The position numbers and the translations under genes were made by a program. The notes under the pieces are model-generated. The model saw only the letters and a list, made by a program, of their open reading frames with translations. It did no database searches and was not told the origin of the DNA. From Rhodospirillaceae bacterium (GTDB taxonomy: Bacteria; Pseudomonadota; Alphaproteobacteria; Rhodospirillales; UBA2165), in NCBI GenBank assembly GCA_002723345.1, contig PBNV01000031.1, forward strand, positions 1-64,000: a DNA stretch of 64,000 nt, written 5' to 3'. Position 1 is the stretch's first letter. Each line of letters starts with the position of its first letter. This document shows positions 1 to 7,507 of this stretch, one piece after another.

Positions 1-899
1 ACCACATTCTCCAGGTCGAGAAATTTCGGATTCACCGCTGGTTCGCCATCAAAGACATCCAATCCGGCGCCGGCGATGGCGCCGGATTTCAGAGCCTCGA
101 TAAGAGCCTCTTCATCGACAAGACCACCCCGGGACGTGTTGATGACAATGGCGTGCTGCTGCAAAAGGGTGAGCCGGGCAGCACTTAAAATATTCACCGT
201 TGAGGCTGTGTGTGGCGTATTGATTGAAATGATATCCATATGCCGTAGCATCTGATCTAAATCTTCCCAGTAAGTGGCTTCAAGGCGAGTTTCCAGGTCT
301 TCATGCAAGCGATTGCGGTTATGATAGTGAATGGCGATTCCGAAACCCCGGGCACGCGACGCCACAGCCCGGCCAATTCTCCCCATGCCAATAATGCCGA
401 GCCGCTTACCGGCCACCCGATGGCCCATTAATTGAGTTGGGGTCCAACCTGTCCAGTTGCCGGCGCGAATTATCCGCTCGCCCTCGCCCAGTCTACGGGA
501 GGTCATCAGGATCAGCGCCATGGCAAGATCAGCGGTATCTTCAGTTAAAACGTCCGGAGTATTGGAGACTTGAATACCCCGGGCTTCAGCGGCCTCCAAG
601 TCGATATGGTTAACACCAACACCAAAATTTGCCACCAACTTGAGATCCAAGCCTGCCTCGCCGATGACACCCGCGTCGATATTATCTGTAACGGTTGGTA
701 CCAGTATATCGCAGCGTTGCACGGCGGCTGCCAGCTCATTCTGGTTCATCGGGGTATCGTCCAGATTTAGATACGTATCGAAAAGTTCCATGAGCCGAGT
801 TTCCACCTGGTCCGGCAGCTTACGTGTAACAATCACCCTGGCCTTTTCTGACACACCATCCTCCCCGTGTTTTATCGGTATCGGTACTAATTCGGCCAT
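1..899 (-). CDS. D-isomer-specific 2-hydroxyacid dehydrogenase (glyoxylate/hydroxypyruvate reductase-like), 3' end cut by window edge
   Basis: Reduces a 2-keto acid such as glyoxylate or hydroxypyruvate with NAD(P)H in the cytoplasm, judged from the family; the exact substrate cannot be read. About 299 codons are visible. Seen: an N-terminal substrate half with NFGVGVNHID near residue 90, the Rossmann loop GMGRIGRAVASRA near residue 165, and the conserved INTSRGGLVDEEAL stretch near residue 255, which follows the NAD-binding fold and precedes the catalytic Glu/His part lying outside the window. The start is ATG at 899, giving MAELVPIPIK. It is divergent from the SH3 gene with under 50 bp between starts, so the two share one small control region. 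Serine-pathway SerA-like relatives are the main alternative. Confidence 0.88.
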   Translation of the reverse strand, partial: MAELVPIPIKHGEDGVSEKARVIVTRKLPDQVETRLMELFDTYLNLDDTPMNQNELAAAVQRCDILVPTVTDNIDAGVIGEAGLDLKLVANFGVGVNHIDLEAAEARGIQVSNTPDVLTEDTADLAMALILMTSRRLGEGERIIRAGNWTGWTPTQLMGHRVAGKRLGIIGMGRIGRAVASRARGFGIAIHYHNRNRLHEDLETRLEATYWEDLDQMLRHMDIISINTPHTASTVNILSAARLTLLQQHAIVINTSRGGLVDEEALIEALKSGAIAGAGLDVFDGEPAVNPKFLDLENV

Positions 900-947
900 A
901 GCAATATGGTAAGGAATTGGCAAGGATTCCGGTTTAAATATCAGAGC

Positions 948-1469
948 ATGAGGGGTGTAAGATTATTTTCGATCATGACAGCTGTGCTGTCATCCGGATT
1001 GTATTTATCCTCCCCGTCCATAACCGTCGCGCAGACCATCACCAAATCAAGTGGGCTACCGCTACCCCGGTTTGTGTCTTTGCGGGCGCCAGAGGTCAAT
1101 ATGCGGACAGGTCCTGGCGTGCGCTATCCTGTCGATTGGGTCTATAAACGCCGTAACATGCCGGTGGAAATCATTGCCGAGTTTGGCACCTGGCGCAAGG
1201 TGCGCGATGTTCAAGGTACAGAGGGCTGGATCCATCAAAGCATGCTATCTGGCAACCGCACGCTAGCGGTCACGGGCCAAACTCGCACGCTTCGCCAGTA
1301 CCCGGATAGCAAGTCCGTTGCCGTGGCGCGTGTCGAGCCAGGGGCCGTGGGCGGCATACAAACCTGTCCCGAGGGCTCCGGCTGGTGCCAACTTTCCTTT
1401 GGCAAGTATGATGGGTGGCTTCGCCGCGTCGAATTCTGGGGCGTTTACCCGTCCGAACGCATTAAATAG
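948..1469 (+). CDS. secreted SH3-domain protein
   Basis: Exported protein of about 173 residues with bacterial SH3-like repeats, a type usually linked to cell-wall binding; its partner is unknown. From the ATG at 948 the protein opens MRGVRLFSIMTAVLSSG, a signal peptide, ending near SITVAQ. The first SH3 motif follows (LRAPEVNMRTGPGVRYPVDW, then KVRDVQGTEGWIHQSML), and a second weaker SH3 copy contains WCQLSFGKYDGWL. An in-frame ATG at 906 would put 14 hydrophilic residues before the signal peptide and lies 6 bp from the neighbouring divergent start, so I prefer 948. The gene converges on the DUF3501 gene, 17 bp away. Confidence 0.82.
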   Translation: MRGVRLFSIMTAVLSSGLYLSSPSITVAQTITKSSGLPLPRFVSLRAPEVNMRTGPGVRYPVDWVYKRRNMPVEIIAEFGTWRKVRDVQGTEGWIHQSMLSGNRTLAVTGQTRTLRQYPDSKSVAVARVEPGAVGGIQTCPEGSGWCQLSFGKYDGWLRRVEFWGVYPSERIK

Positions 1470-1486
1470 GCCTGCGCTAAGCCGGC

Positions 1487-2077
1487 TCATTTGAGATCGC
1501 GAGATAGTTCCTGGCGCATGGCGTCCGGAATGACCGCTATATGACCGTAATTTGAGTGGCCGATCCCCAGGGTCACCCGGTTTTCCAGATTCAGGAATAC
1601 GGATTTCTGTTTTGGCGTCAAGGGAAAATGGACAAACTGTACCGATGACGCCTTGCCATCCGCGGTCGTGCGATCCACGTCTTCCTCCGCTGTTGCTGTC
1701 ACGGTCTCTGAGCCAATCTCTAAGCTCACCGTGTTCTCAACACCTCCGAGGCCGGCGAGCACCCGCGCCCGTTGCGCCGCGTCCGGGATTTCAAACATCA
1801 GCGTCGCCACCAGTTCACTTCCGTTCGGGATAAGCGTATCATAGGCTTCGATCTCGTCCGGGATTTGCTCTTGCCCGCCTTTCTCGATGCGCAACATCTC
1901 GTGAATCTGGTACCACACGGTGTCAAAACATTCGAAATAAAAGGTGGCGTGGGGACCGACAGACAGGCGGCGGTTTTTCTTAATGCCGGCGATTTCCCGC
2001 CGGCGCTCGTTCCGGATGGCCTCGTATTCCGCCATTTCCAGAATGTCCGCGGCGGTGATGTTTATTTTTGGGTTCAT
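1487..2077 (-). CDS. DUF3501 family protein
   Basis: Protein of 196 residues that I recognise as the DUF3501 family (opening MNPKINITAADILEMAEYE, then RRREIAGIKKNRRLSVGP and FYFECFDTVWYQIHEML). Function is not established. It follows the Fe-S protein gene by one base and is probably co-transcribed with it. This pairing with a GlpC-like Fe-S protein and a rubrerythrin is a recurrent arrangement in proteobacteria, which suggests a role in redox or peroxide handling (inference). No signal peptide or membrane segment is visible, so it is probably cytoplasmic. Conserved Trp, His and Glu residues near 55-65 could bind metal, but this is a guess. Confidence 0.85.
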   Translation of the reverse strand: MNPKINITAADILEMAEYEAIRNERRREIAGIKKNRRLSVGPHATFYFECFDTVWYQIHEMLRIEKGGQEQIPDEIEAYDTLIPNGSELVATLMFEIPDAAQRARVLAGLGGVENTVSLEIGSETVTATAEEDVDRTTADGKASSVQFVHFPLTPKQKSVFLNLENRVTLGIGHSNYGHIAVIPDAMRQELSRDLK

Positions 2078-2078
2078 G

Positions 2079-3419
2079 TTAGGTCTCTAAACCGTAGGCT
2101 TTGGCAAGCACCTGGATTGGATGGTGCACGGCGGCCAGCTCTGGCGCCTTTCCGTCATCGGAGAGTTTCTCCATGCCCTGCACCATGTGATCTCGGGCTA
2201 AGGGACATTCAGACACAACAACCCCATGGCCGGACTCTGCGGCCTGGCGTGCGGCCGGCCGGCCAACTTTAATGGCGACATCGAAGTTATCTCTCATCAC
2301 GCCCCAAGACCCGCCATGGCCGGAACAGCGCTCGATCACTTTCACATCCGTGTCGGGAATAAGGCGCAGAAGCTCTGCGGCCTTTGGTCCCATGTTCTGG
2401 GCTCGGGCATGGCAGGCAAGATGAACCGTAACGCCGCCGTCTATTTTTTCCAATTCACCACTTAATCCGTTTTCTTTGGCGATCTCGACAACATATTCAG
2501 AAAGATCAAACACCGCGCCGCTGAGTTTTTTGATATTTTCGTCCCCAGGCAGGATCAACGGCCATTCAAATTTCAGCATCAAGGCGCAGGACGGCGTCAA
2601 CGCAACTATGTCATAACCCCGGTCAATCCAGGGGAGAAGATCCGCTGCAACCTCTCTCGCGCTCTCGGCGACCTGTCCGATATCGCCTTGCTCCAGTTGG
2701 GGCATGCCGCAGCAGCCCGGATAAACGTTTTCTGTCGCAACGCCGTTTTTGGCAAGGACCTTTTGTGCTGCCTCGCCAATGCCAGGGTTATTATAGTTCA
2801 CAAAACAGGTGGCGTAGAGGACGGCTTTCCGACCCGCTGACGGCGCGTCCTTAACTGCCGTATCGCCCTCGCTCTTGTCGAACGTCTTGCCGTGAAATCT
2901 GGGGAGTTCTGCTTCCTTGTGCACGCCTGCGGCCATCTCCAAAAGGGTCCGCGTAGTAACATTTTTCCGATTGGAACTCCAGTTAGCGAGAGGAGCCACC
3001 GCACCGGCGAGCTTTCCATTCCGGTCCGTTTTGGTCAACTGGCGATGGGCTTTCGGCACTTTACCCTGCTTAAACTCCATCGCTCGGTAGCGCAACATAA
3101 GATGGGGAAAGTCGAGGTCAAATTCATGTGGCGGCACATATGGGCACTTGGTCAGAAAACACATGTCACACAATGTGCAGGCATCGACAACCGATTTAAA
3201 ATCTTTACTATCCACTGTGTCCAGTTCGCCGGACTCGGAGCCATCAATTAGGTCAAATAGCCGAGGAAACGAGTCGCACAGGTTGAAGCAACGACGGCAC
3301 CCGTGGCAAATATCGAAAACCCGCCGAAGCTCAGAATCAATGGCATTCGGGTCCGTGAACGTGTTTTCCTCCCAGGGAATGGGATGACGGGTTGGGGCTT
3401 CGAGGCTACCTTCTCTCAT
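2079..3419 (-). CDS. (Fe-S)-binding protein with two 4Fe-4S motifs and paired CCG domains (GlpC/heterodisulfide-reductase D-like)
   Basis: Electron-transfer protein of 446 residues, soluble. Near residues 38-48 is a first cluster motif CHGCRRCFNLC and near 81-92 a second, CTLCDMCFLTKCP, each of the CxxCxxC-x3-C type for a 4Fe-4S cluster. The C-terminal half carries two cysteine-rich CCG-type domains: one with YPGCCGMPQ, the other with the variant CSGHGGSWG, where the second Cys is replaced by Ser. Such domains in GlpC, LutA and HdrB bind an unusual cluster or substrate thiols. The physiological donor and acceptor are unknown. Start is ATG at 3419. It lies between rubrerythrin and DUF3501 genes, so it may pass electrons to or from rubrerythrin (inference). 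Confidence 0.88.
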   Translation of the reverse strand: MREGSLEAPTRHPIPWEENTFTDPNAIDSELRRVFDICHGCRRCFNLCDSFPRLFDLIDGSESGELDTVDSKDFKSVVDACTLCDMCFLTKCPYVPPHEFDLDFPHLMLRYRAMEFKQGKVPKAHRQLTKTDRNGKLAGAVAPLANWSSNRKNVTTRTLLEMAAGVHKEAELPRFHGKTFDKSEGDTAVKDAPSAGRKAVLYATCFVNYNNPGIGEAAQKVLAKNGVATENVYPGCCGMPQLEQGDIGQVAESAREVAADLLPWIDRGYDIVALTPSCALMLKFEWPLILPGDENIKKLSGAVFDLSEYVVEIAKENGLSGELEKIDGGVTVHLACHARAQNMGPKAAELLRLIPDTDVKVIERCSGHGGSWGVMRDNFDVAIKVGRPAARQAAESGHGVVVSECPLARDHMVQGMEKLSDDGKAPELAAVHHPIQVLAKAYGLET

Positions 3420-3486
3420 AACTCATTCTGCACTTTTCTAGAGTCTCACTACTGTCTGTCCGGTTACCCGACACCGCACGAGGTCT

Positions 3487-3524
3487 CAAAACACATGGGG
3501 GACCCAATTACCGGATCCCCCATG
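3487..3524 (-). terminator. strong hairpin after rubrerythrin
   Basis: Read on the minus strand, a 12-bp stem (arms 3494-3505 and 3513-3524, one G-U pair) with a 7-nt loop is followed by a short T-run (3487-3490). It begins 26 bp after the rubrerythrin stop and sits before the Fe-S gene, so it is either a partial terminator or an mRNA-stabilising hairpin. Confidence 0.6.
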
Positions 3525-3549
3525 CACCAATACAGGCACCTTACGGCAC

Positions 3550-3969
3550 TTAGCCGAGAGTATCGAGCGCCTTTTGAAAGCGACCAGCGTGGGACTTTTC
3601 CGCTTTGGCTAGAGTTTCGAACCAGTCGGCGATCTCGTCGAAACCTTCATCACGGGCCGTTTTCGCCATTCCTGGGTACATGTCTGTATACTCGTGGGTT
3701 TCACCAGCAACGGCTGCTTTCAGGTTATCGGATGTGGTACCGATAGGCTCACCCGTGGCCGGATCCCCAGTTTCCTCGAGATACTCTAGATGACCGTGCG
3801 CGTGACCCGTTTCCCCTTCTGCGGTAGAACGGAACACGGCAGACACATCGTTGAAGCCTTCAACATCTGCCTTTTGGGCAAAATAAAGATACCGGCGGTT
3901 TGCCTGGGATTCCCCAGCAAAAGCATCCTTCAAATTCTGTTCAGTAGAAGTTCCTTTAAGTGACGGCAT
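3550..3969 (-). CDS. rubrerythrin (erythrin-type, no rubredoxin domain)
   Basis: Non-haem di-iron protein that reduces hydrogen peroxide or handles iron and oxygen stress in the cytoplasm. It has 139 residues and consists only of the ferritin-like four-helix bundle: [19 protein letters not shown] supplies the first Glu ligand, [14 protein letters not shown] the ExxH pair, then [18 protein letters not shown] and [11 protein letters not shown] the remaining Glu and ExxH ligands. The rubredoxin tail of classical rubrerythrin is absent, so an external electron donor is needed; the adjacent Fe-S protein is a candidate. The start at 3969 ([10 protein letters not shown]) is chosen because GGGAG lies 6-7 nt upstream; an ATG 15 bp further up lacks this. 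A promoter and an Irr-box-like sequence lie upstream. Confidence 0.92.
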   Translation of the reverse strand: MPSLKGTSTEQNLKDAFAGESQANRRYLYFAQKADVEGFNDVSAVFRSTAEGETGHAHGHLEYLEETGDPATGEPIGTTSDNLKAAVAGETHEYTDMYPGMAKTARDEGFDEIADWFETLAKAEKSHAGRFQKALDTLG

Positions 3970-4037
3970 TGTAATCTCCCTCAAATGACGCGGATTTGCT
4001 ATAAGTCAATTACCAAAATAACATAAGCTATATGGTG

Positions 4038-4065
4038 TATATAAGTGGGCTCTCAGGAGTTTCAA
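4038..4065 (-). promoter_or_regulatory. sigma70-type promoter for rubrerythrin
   Basis: On the minus strand TTGAAA (4060-4065) and TATATA (4038-4043) are spaced by 16 bp. The expected start near 4031 gives a leader of about 60 nt to the rubrerythrin ATG. Confidence 0.5.
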
Positions 4066-4071
4066 TATTAA

Positions 4072-4088
4072 TTATAATTATTCTAGAA
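4072..4088. promoter_or_regulatory. Irr-box-like element upstream of rubrerythrin
   Basis: The 17-bp sequence TTATAATTATTCTAGAA resembles the iron-control element described for alphaproteobacterial Irr (about TTTAGAA-N3-TTCTAAA, recalled from memory). The right half fits well, the left half poorly. It lies 7 bp upstream of the predicted -35 of rubrerythrin and 40 bp past the irr stop codon. Confidence 0.35.
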
Positions 4089-4127
4089 AAAAGTATAAAT
4101 GATTGAAAATAATAATTATTATTAATT

Positions 4128-4550
4128 TTATTTAACGCGCACTATTACATCAATACCGGACACCTCTCTCCCTAATGGCGGTTCCAGTAACAGCTCGATC
4201 GCCACGTCCGCACCGTCAATGTCTGAGAGTTCTCCAGATGTCTCACAATAGAAGTGGTGATGGTGTGATGTATTAGTGTCAAAATAAGAACGTCCCGAGT
4301 CGACCATAATTTCCTTGAGCAACCCCGCGTCTGTGAACTGGTGGAGGGTGTTGTACACCGTCGCAAGGGACACTGGAACGCGCGCCGCCTGCGCTTCGCC
4401 ATACAACAATTCGGCGGTCACATGGCGCTCCATACCACCAAACAAAAGCTTGGCCAAAGCCAAGCGCTGGCGCGTGAGACGCAGACCGGCAGAACGGAGT
4501 TGATCCAAGAGTCGGGTGTAAGATCTCTCTGTTTTCATCGCCCGCTTCAT
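4128..4550 (-). CDS. irr: Irr, Fur-family iron response regulator
   Basis: Haem-responsive transcription regulator of 140 residues. The winged helix contains LRLTRQRLALAKLLF and the recognition helix SLATVYNTLHQFTDAGLL. The run HHHHFYCE (His at 96-99) is the haem- and metal-binding signature that separates Irr from Fur. The N-terminal GCP haem motif of Bradyrhizobium Irr is missing. The start at 4550 (MKRAMKTERS) has a GGGGGTG stretch upstream; a TTG 24 bp further up is less likely. In many alphaproteobacteria irr stands beside fabA-fabB-fabI, as here, but it is placed after fabI in the same direction. It probably acts on the rubrerythrin promoter downstream and on its own transcription (inference). 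Confidence 0.9.
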   Translation of the reverse strand: MKRAMKTERSYTRLLDQLRSAGLRLTRQRLALAKLLFGGMERHVTAELLYGEAQAARVPVSLATVYNTLHQFTDAGLLKEIMVDSGRSYFDTNTSHHHHFYCETSGELSDIDGADVAIELLLEPPLGREVSGIDVIVRVK

Positions 4551-4634
4551 AACATTGCACCCCCATAACGACAAGAATTAAGAGGGTTTTAGTGGCAGAT
4601 CCCCTGGCGGTATGCAGGCACCAGTGCCAGCCGC

Positions 4635-5450
4635 CTACGAATCTCTATCCCCGGATCCCGTGAGATATGGCAATCCAACAACATGGTATCCAGAGTCCAC
4701 ATGGTGAGCCTCGCCCGTCACGCCGCCAGAGAGATCACTCAGCAGGTAAAGCGCCGCGCCACCCAATTGGTCCAAGGTAACAGCCCGGCGCAGTGGGGCA
4801 TTAGCCTCTGCTTGGCGGTATATTTTCCGGGCGCCCCCGATGGCACTGCCTGCCAGGGTCCGCATGGGTCCGGCAGAAAGTGCGTTTACACGTATATTTT
4901 CCGGGCCAAGGTCTGCGGCCAGATACCGGACGCTGGCCTCCAGCGCAGCTTTGGCAACGCCCATCACATTGTAGCTCGGCATCACCCGCTCCGCGCCATA
5001 GAAACTTAGCGTGATCAGACTGCCGCCTCGGCCCGCCATCAATGGCCGGACGAGCCGGGCCGTTTCTGTAAAAGAAAAACAGGAAATATGCAGGGTGCGG
5101 CTAAAGTTTTCTGCCGAGGTGTCCATATATCGGCCTGTGAGCTCCTCCTTGCTGGAGTAGGCCAGGGAATGGACGACAAAATCCAGACTTCCCCAGGTCT
5201 CTCCGATGGCGTCGATCACGCTTGCCAGGTCATGGCGCTGTTCCACATCGCATGGCAGCACCAACGGAGAACCGACGGACTCAGCCAATGGGCGAACGCG
5301 TTTTTCAAACGCCCCACCCTGATAGGTGAAGGCCAACTCGGCCCCATGGTCGTGAAGAAAACGGGCAATGCCCCAGGCAATCGAACGGTCATTCGCCACC
5401 CCCAGAATCAGGCCGCGTTTGCCCTTCATGATATTTAAAATTTCAGCCAT
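4635..5450 (-). CDS. fabI: enoyl-[acyl-carrier-protein] reductase (NADH)
   Basis: Performs the last reduction of each fatty acid elongation cycle, turning trans-2-enoyl-ACP into acyl-ACP with NAD(P)H. It has 271 residues and the short-chain dehydrogenase fold. Seen: GKRGLILGVANDRSIAWGIA at the N-terminus, the dinucleotide site typical of FabI, and the catalytic stretch SFYGAERVMPSYNVMGVAK with the Tyr-x6-Lys arrangement. The start is ATG at 5450 (MAEILNIMKGK); an in-frame upstream extension would run into fabB. It is 26 bp behind fabB, in the fabA-fabB-fabI operon. Enzymes of this form are the usual triclosan target. Confidence 0.93.
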   Translation of the reverse strand: MAEILNIMKGKRGLILGVANDRSIAWGIARFLHDHGAELAFTYQGGAFEKRVRPLAESVGSPLVLPCDVEQRHDLASVIDAIGETWGSLDFVVHSLAYSSKEELTGRYMDTSAENFSRTLHISCFSFTETARLVRPLMAGRGGSLITLSFYGAERVMPSYNVMGVAKAALEASVRYLAADLGPENIRVNALSAGPMRTLAGSAIGGARKIYRQAEANAPLRRAVTLDQLGGAALYLLSDLSGGVTGEAHHVDSGYHVVGLPYLTGSGDRDS

Positions 5451-5476
5451 GTCCGCAGGGCTTCCGACCCAGCACG

Positions 5477-6700
5477 TTAGGCGTCTACCCGCTTGAAAAC
5501 CAGGCTGGCGTTGGTGCCGCCGAAGCCAAAGCTGTTGGACAGCACACAATTAATTTCAGCATTGTCCATGTGCTCCCGGACAACAGGCATGTCAATAGCC
5601 GCCGGCTCAAGCTCTTCGATGTTCACAGACTCACAAATGAAGTTGTTGTCCATCATTAGAAGGGAGTAAATGGACTCTTGCACACCCGCAGCCCCCAGCG
5701 AATGGCCGGTCAGGGATTTGGTGGAGTTGAAATGAGGGACCCGGTTGCGGTCCTTGAATGCTTCCTTGATGGCGTCGAGCTCTTTCACGTCTCCGACCGG
5801 CGTGCTGGTCCCGTGGGTGTTGATATAGTCCACTGGCTGATCCACGGTATCCATTGCTAATTTCATACATCGCACGGCCCCCTCACCGGACGGCTGTACC
5901 ATGTCGTAACCATCCGACGTCGCGCCATATCCAGCGACTTCGGCATAAATCTTCGCACCCCGGGCCTTAGCATGCTCATATTCTTCGACCACCACGGTGC
6001 CGCCGCCGCCCGCAATGACAAATCCGTCACGATCGGCATCAAATGCCCGCGACGCCCTGTCCGGCGTTTCATTATATCCAGATGACAGGGCTGGCATAGC
6101 ATCGAACAGAACAGACAGGCTCCAATCGAGCTCTTCTCCGCCGCCGGCAAAGACAATATCCTGTTTCCCCCACTGAACCTGCTCCGCCGCGTTTCCAATG
6201 CAATGAGCGCTGGTGGAACACGCCGAACTGATTGAGTAATTTACGCCTTTGACTTGAAAGGGCGTGGCCAGCGTTGCGGAATTGGTGCTCGACATCGTTC
6301 GGGGCACCATAAACGGCCCCACTTTTTTGGGTCCCCGCTCACGCGCCGCATCTGCGGCTTGAATGAGATTTCGGGTCGATGGCCCGCCGGACCCCATAAT
6401 GAGGCCGGTCCGCTCATTTGATACGTCGGCGACGCCAAGGCCGGAGTCATCGATGGCTTCTTGCATTGCAACATAATTATACGCCGCACCATCACCCATA
6501 AAACGGCGTAACTTGCGGTCCAAAACACCATCGAGGTCCATCTTGGGTTTCCCGTGCAAATGACTTCGGAATCCCATATCGGCATATTCTTGAGAATAAG
6601 AGATGCCAGACCGTGCCTCCCTCAAAGAGTCGAGAACCTCTTCCTTGTTATCGCCGATGCTCGAAACAATCCCAATGCCTGTGATGACAGCTTTTCTCAC
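5477..6700 (-). CDS. fabB: beta-ketoacyl-ACP synthase I
   Basis: Condenses malonyl-ACP with acyl-ACP; FabB is the synthase that elongates the cis-3-decenoyl intermediate made by FabA, so it is needed for unsaturated fatty acids. The 407-residue protein has the thiolase fold with the Cys-His-His triad: Cys161 in [10 protein letters not shown], His296 in [11 protein letters not shown] and His333 in [11 protein letters not shown], with Lys328 in NSTKS. The C-terminal glycine loop [14 protein letters not shown] is intact. It starts 11 bp after fabA. Pairing with fabA distinguishes it from FabF. Confidence 0.95.
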   Translation of the reverse strand: MRKAVITGIGIVSSIGDNKEEVLDSLREARSGISYSQEYADMGFRSHLHGKPKMDLDGVLDRKLRRFMGDGAAYNYVAMQEAIDDSGLGVADVSNERTGLIMGSGGPSTRNLIQAADAARERGPKKVGPFMVPRTMSSTNSATLATPFQVKGVNYSISSACSTSAHCIGNAAEQVQWGKQDIVFAGGGEELDWSLSVLFDAMPALSSGYNETPDRASRAFDADRDGFVIAGGGGTVVVEEYEHAKARGAKIYAEVAGYGATSDGYDMVQPSGEGAVRCMKLAMDTVDQPVDYINTHGTSTPVGDVKELDAIKEAFKDRNRVPHFNSTKSLTGHSLGAAGVQESIYSLLMMDNNFICESVNIEELEPAAIDMPVVREHMDNAEINCVLSNSFGFGGTNASLVFKRVDA

Positions 6701-6711
6701 GCTAACCTCGC

Positions 6712-7266
6712 TTATTCATCCTCTGTTGAAATATAGGTCGCCACTTTCATACCTTTAACCTCATAGACAATCTCCCCGTCCACGGCCATGGTGCCGTCGG
6801 CAATGGCAAGCGCAACCTGCCTGTTCATGAGGCGTTTTATATCTACATGGTAGCTTACCAGCTTAGCCCTCGGTGTGACCTGTCCCGTAAACTTCAGCTC
6901 GCCGGCACCAAGGGCACGTCCGCGACCAGGCGCGCCGCTCCAGCCAACATAAAAGCCGACCAATTGCCATAGGGCATCAAGCCCCAAACAGCCCGGCATC
7001 ACAGGATCATTTAGAAAATGGCATTCGAAAAACCATAGATCAGGTTTGATGTCCAGTTCTGCGTCCAGCTCGCCCTTACCGTGTACGCCGCCGGTTGTGT
7101 TTATATTAGTGATCCGGTCAAACATAAGCATGGGGGGGGCTGGCAGCTGGGCATTGCCAGGCCCAAACAAATGGCCATTGGCACAGGTAATTAAATCATC
7201 ATAGCCAAAGTTGTTTCTCTCCGAAAAGTGCAAAGAGAGCTTTTCGGCAGTGCTGGAATCGACCAT
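6712..7266 (-). CDS. fabA: 3-hydroxydecanoyl-ACP dehydratase/isomerase
   Basis: Dehydrates 3-hydroxyacyl-ACP and isomerises trans-2- to cis-3-decenoyl-ACP, the branch point to unsaturated fatty acids. The 184-residue hot-dog protein shows the active site [20 protein letters not shown] with His83 and Asp97. A G8 run (7132-7139) encodes part of PAPPML and is in frame. It is the first gene of fabA-fabB-fabI-irr. GGAG lies 6 nt before the ATG. In the upstream region a 10-bp palindrome, ACATATATGT (7390-7399), lies between the pnp terminator and the gene and may be a control site. Confidence 0.96.
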   Translation of the reverse strand: MVDSSTAEKLSLHFSERNNFGYDDLITCANGHLFGPGNAQLPAPPMLMFDRITNINTTGGVHGKGELDAELDIKPDLWFFECHFLNDPVMPGCLGLDALWQLVGFYVGWSGAPGRGRALGAGELKFTGQVTPRAKLVSYHVDIKRLMNRQVALAIADGTMAVDGEIVYEVKGMKVATYISTEDE

Positions 7267-7408
7267 TCAAATCTCCAATCCGGTGCTTGACAAACACCTT
7301 ATCTTTGAAAGCGCCGGTCAGGCACCATCATGTCGAACGGAGCTCCTTAGGAAACCTCCTTACCGCGCGACGTCAGTACTTGTATATTTACATATATGTC
7401 ACGAAATT

Positions 7409-7451
7409 AAAAAAGACGACTCGTCGGCAAGCCTATGGCGCCCGCCGACGA
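7409..7451 (-). terminator. terminator of the rimP-pnp operon
   Basis: On the minus strand an 8-bp perfect stem, TCGTCGGC with GCCGACGA (7444-7451 and 7421-7428), is followed after a few bases by T6 (7409-7414), about 57 bp beyond the pnp stop codon. Confidence 0.65.
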
Positions 7452-7507
7452 ATTACTGGTTAGACCAGAAATCCAAACCCTGAGTAGGACCTCTTAGGTC
7501 TGATCTC

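Noticed and set aside
906-947. Longer N-terminus for the SH3 protein
   Set aside because: It adds a hydrophilic stretch before the signal peptide and nearly touches the divergent gene; ATG at 948 is better.
7390-7399. ACATATATGT palindrome as a defined operator of the fab operon
   Set aside because: Only 10 bp, AT-rich, no second copy in the window and no known regulator; kept only as a remark in the fabA entry.
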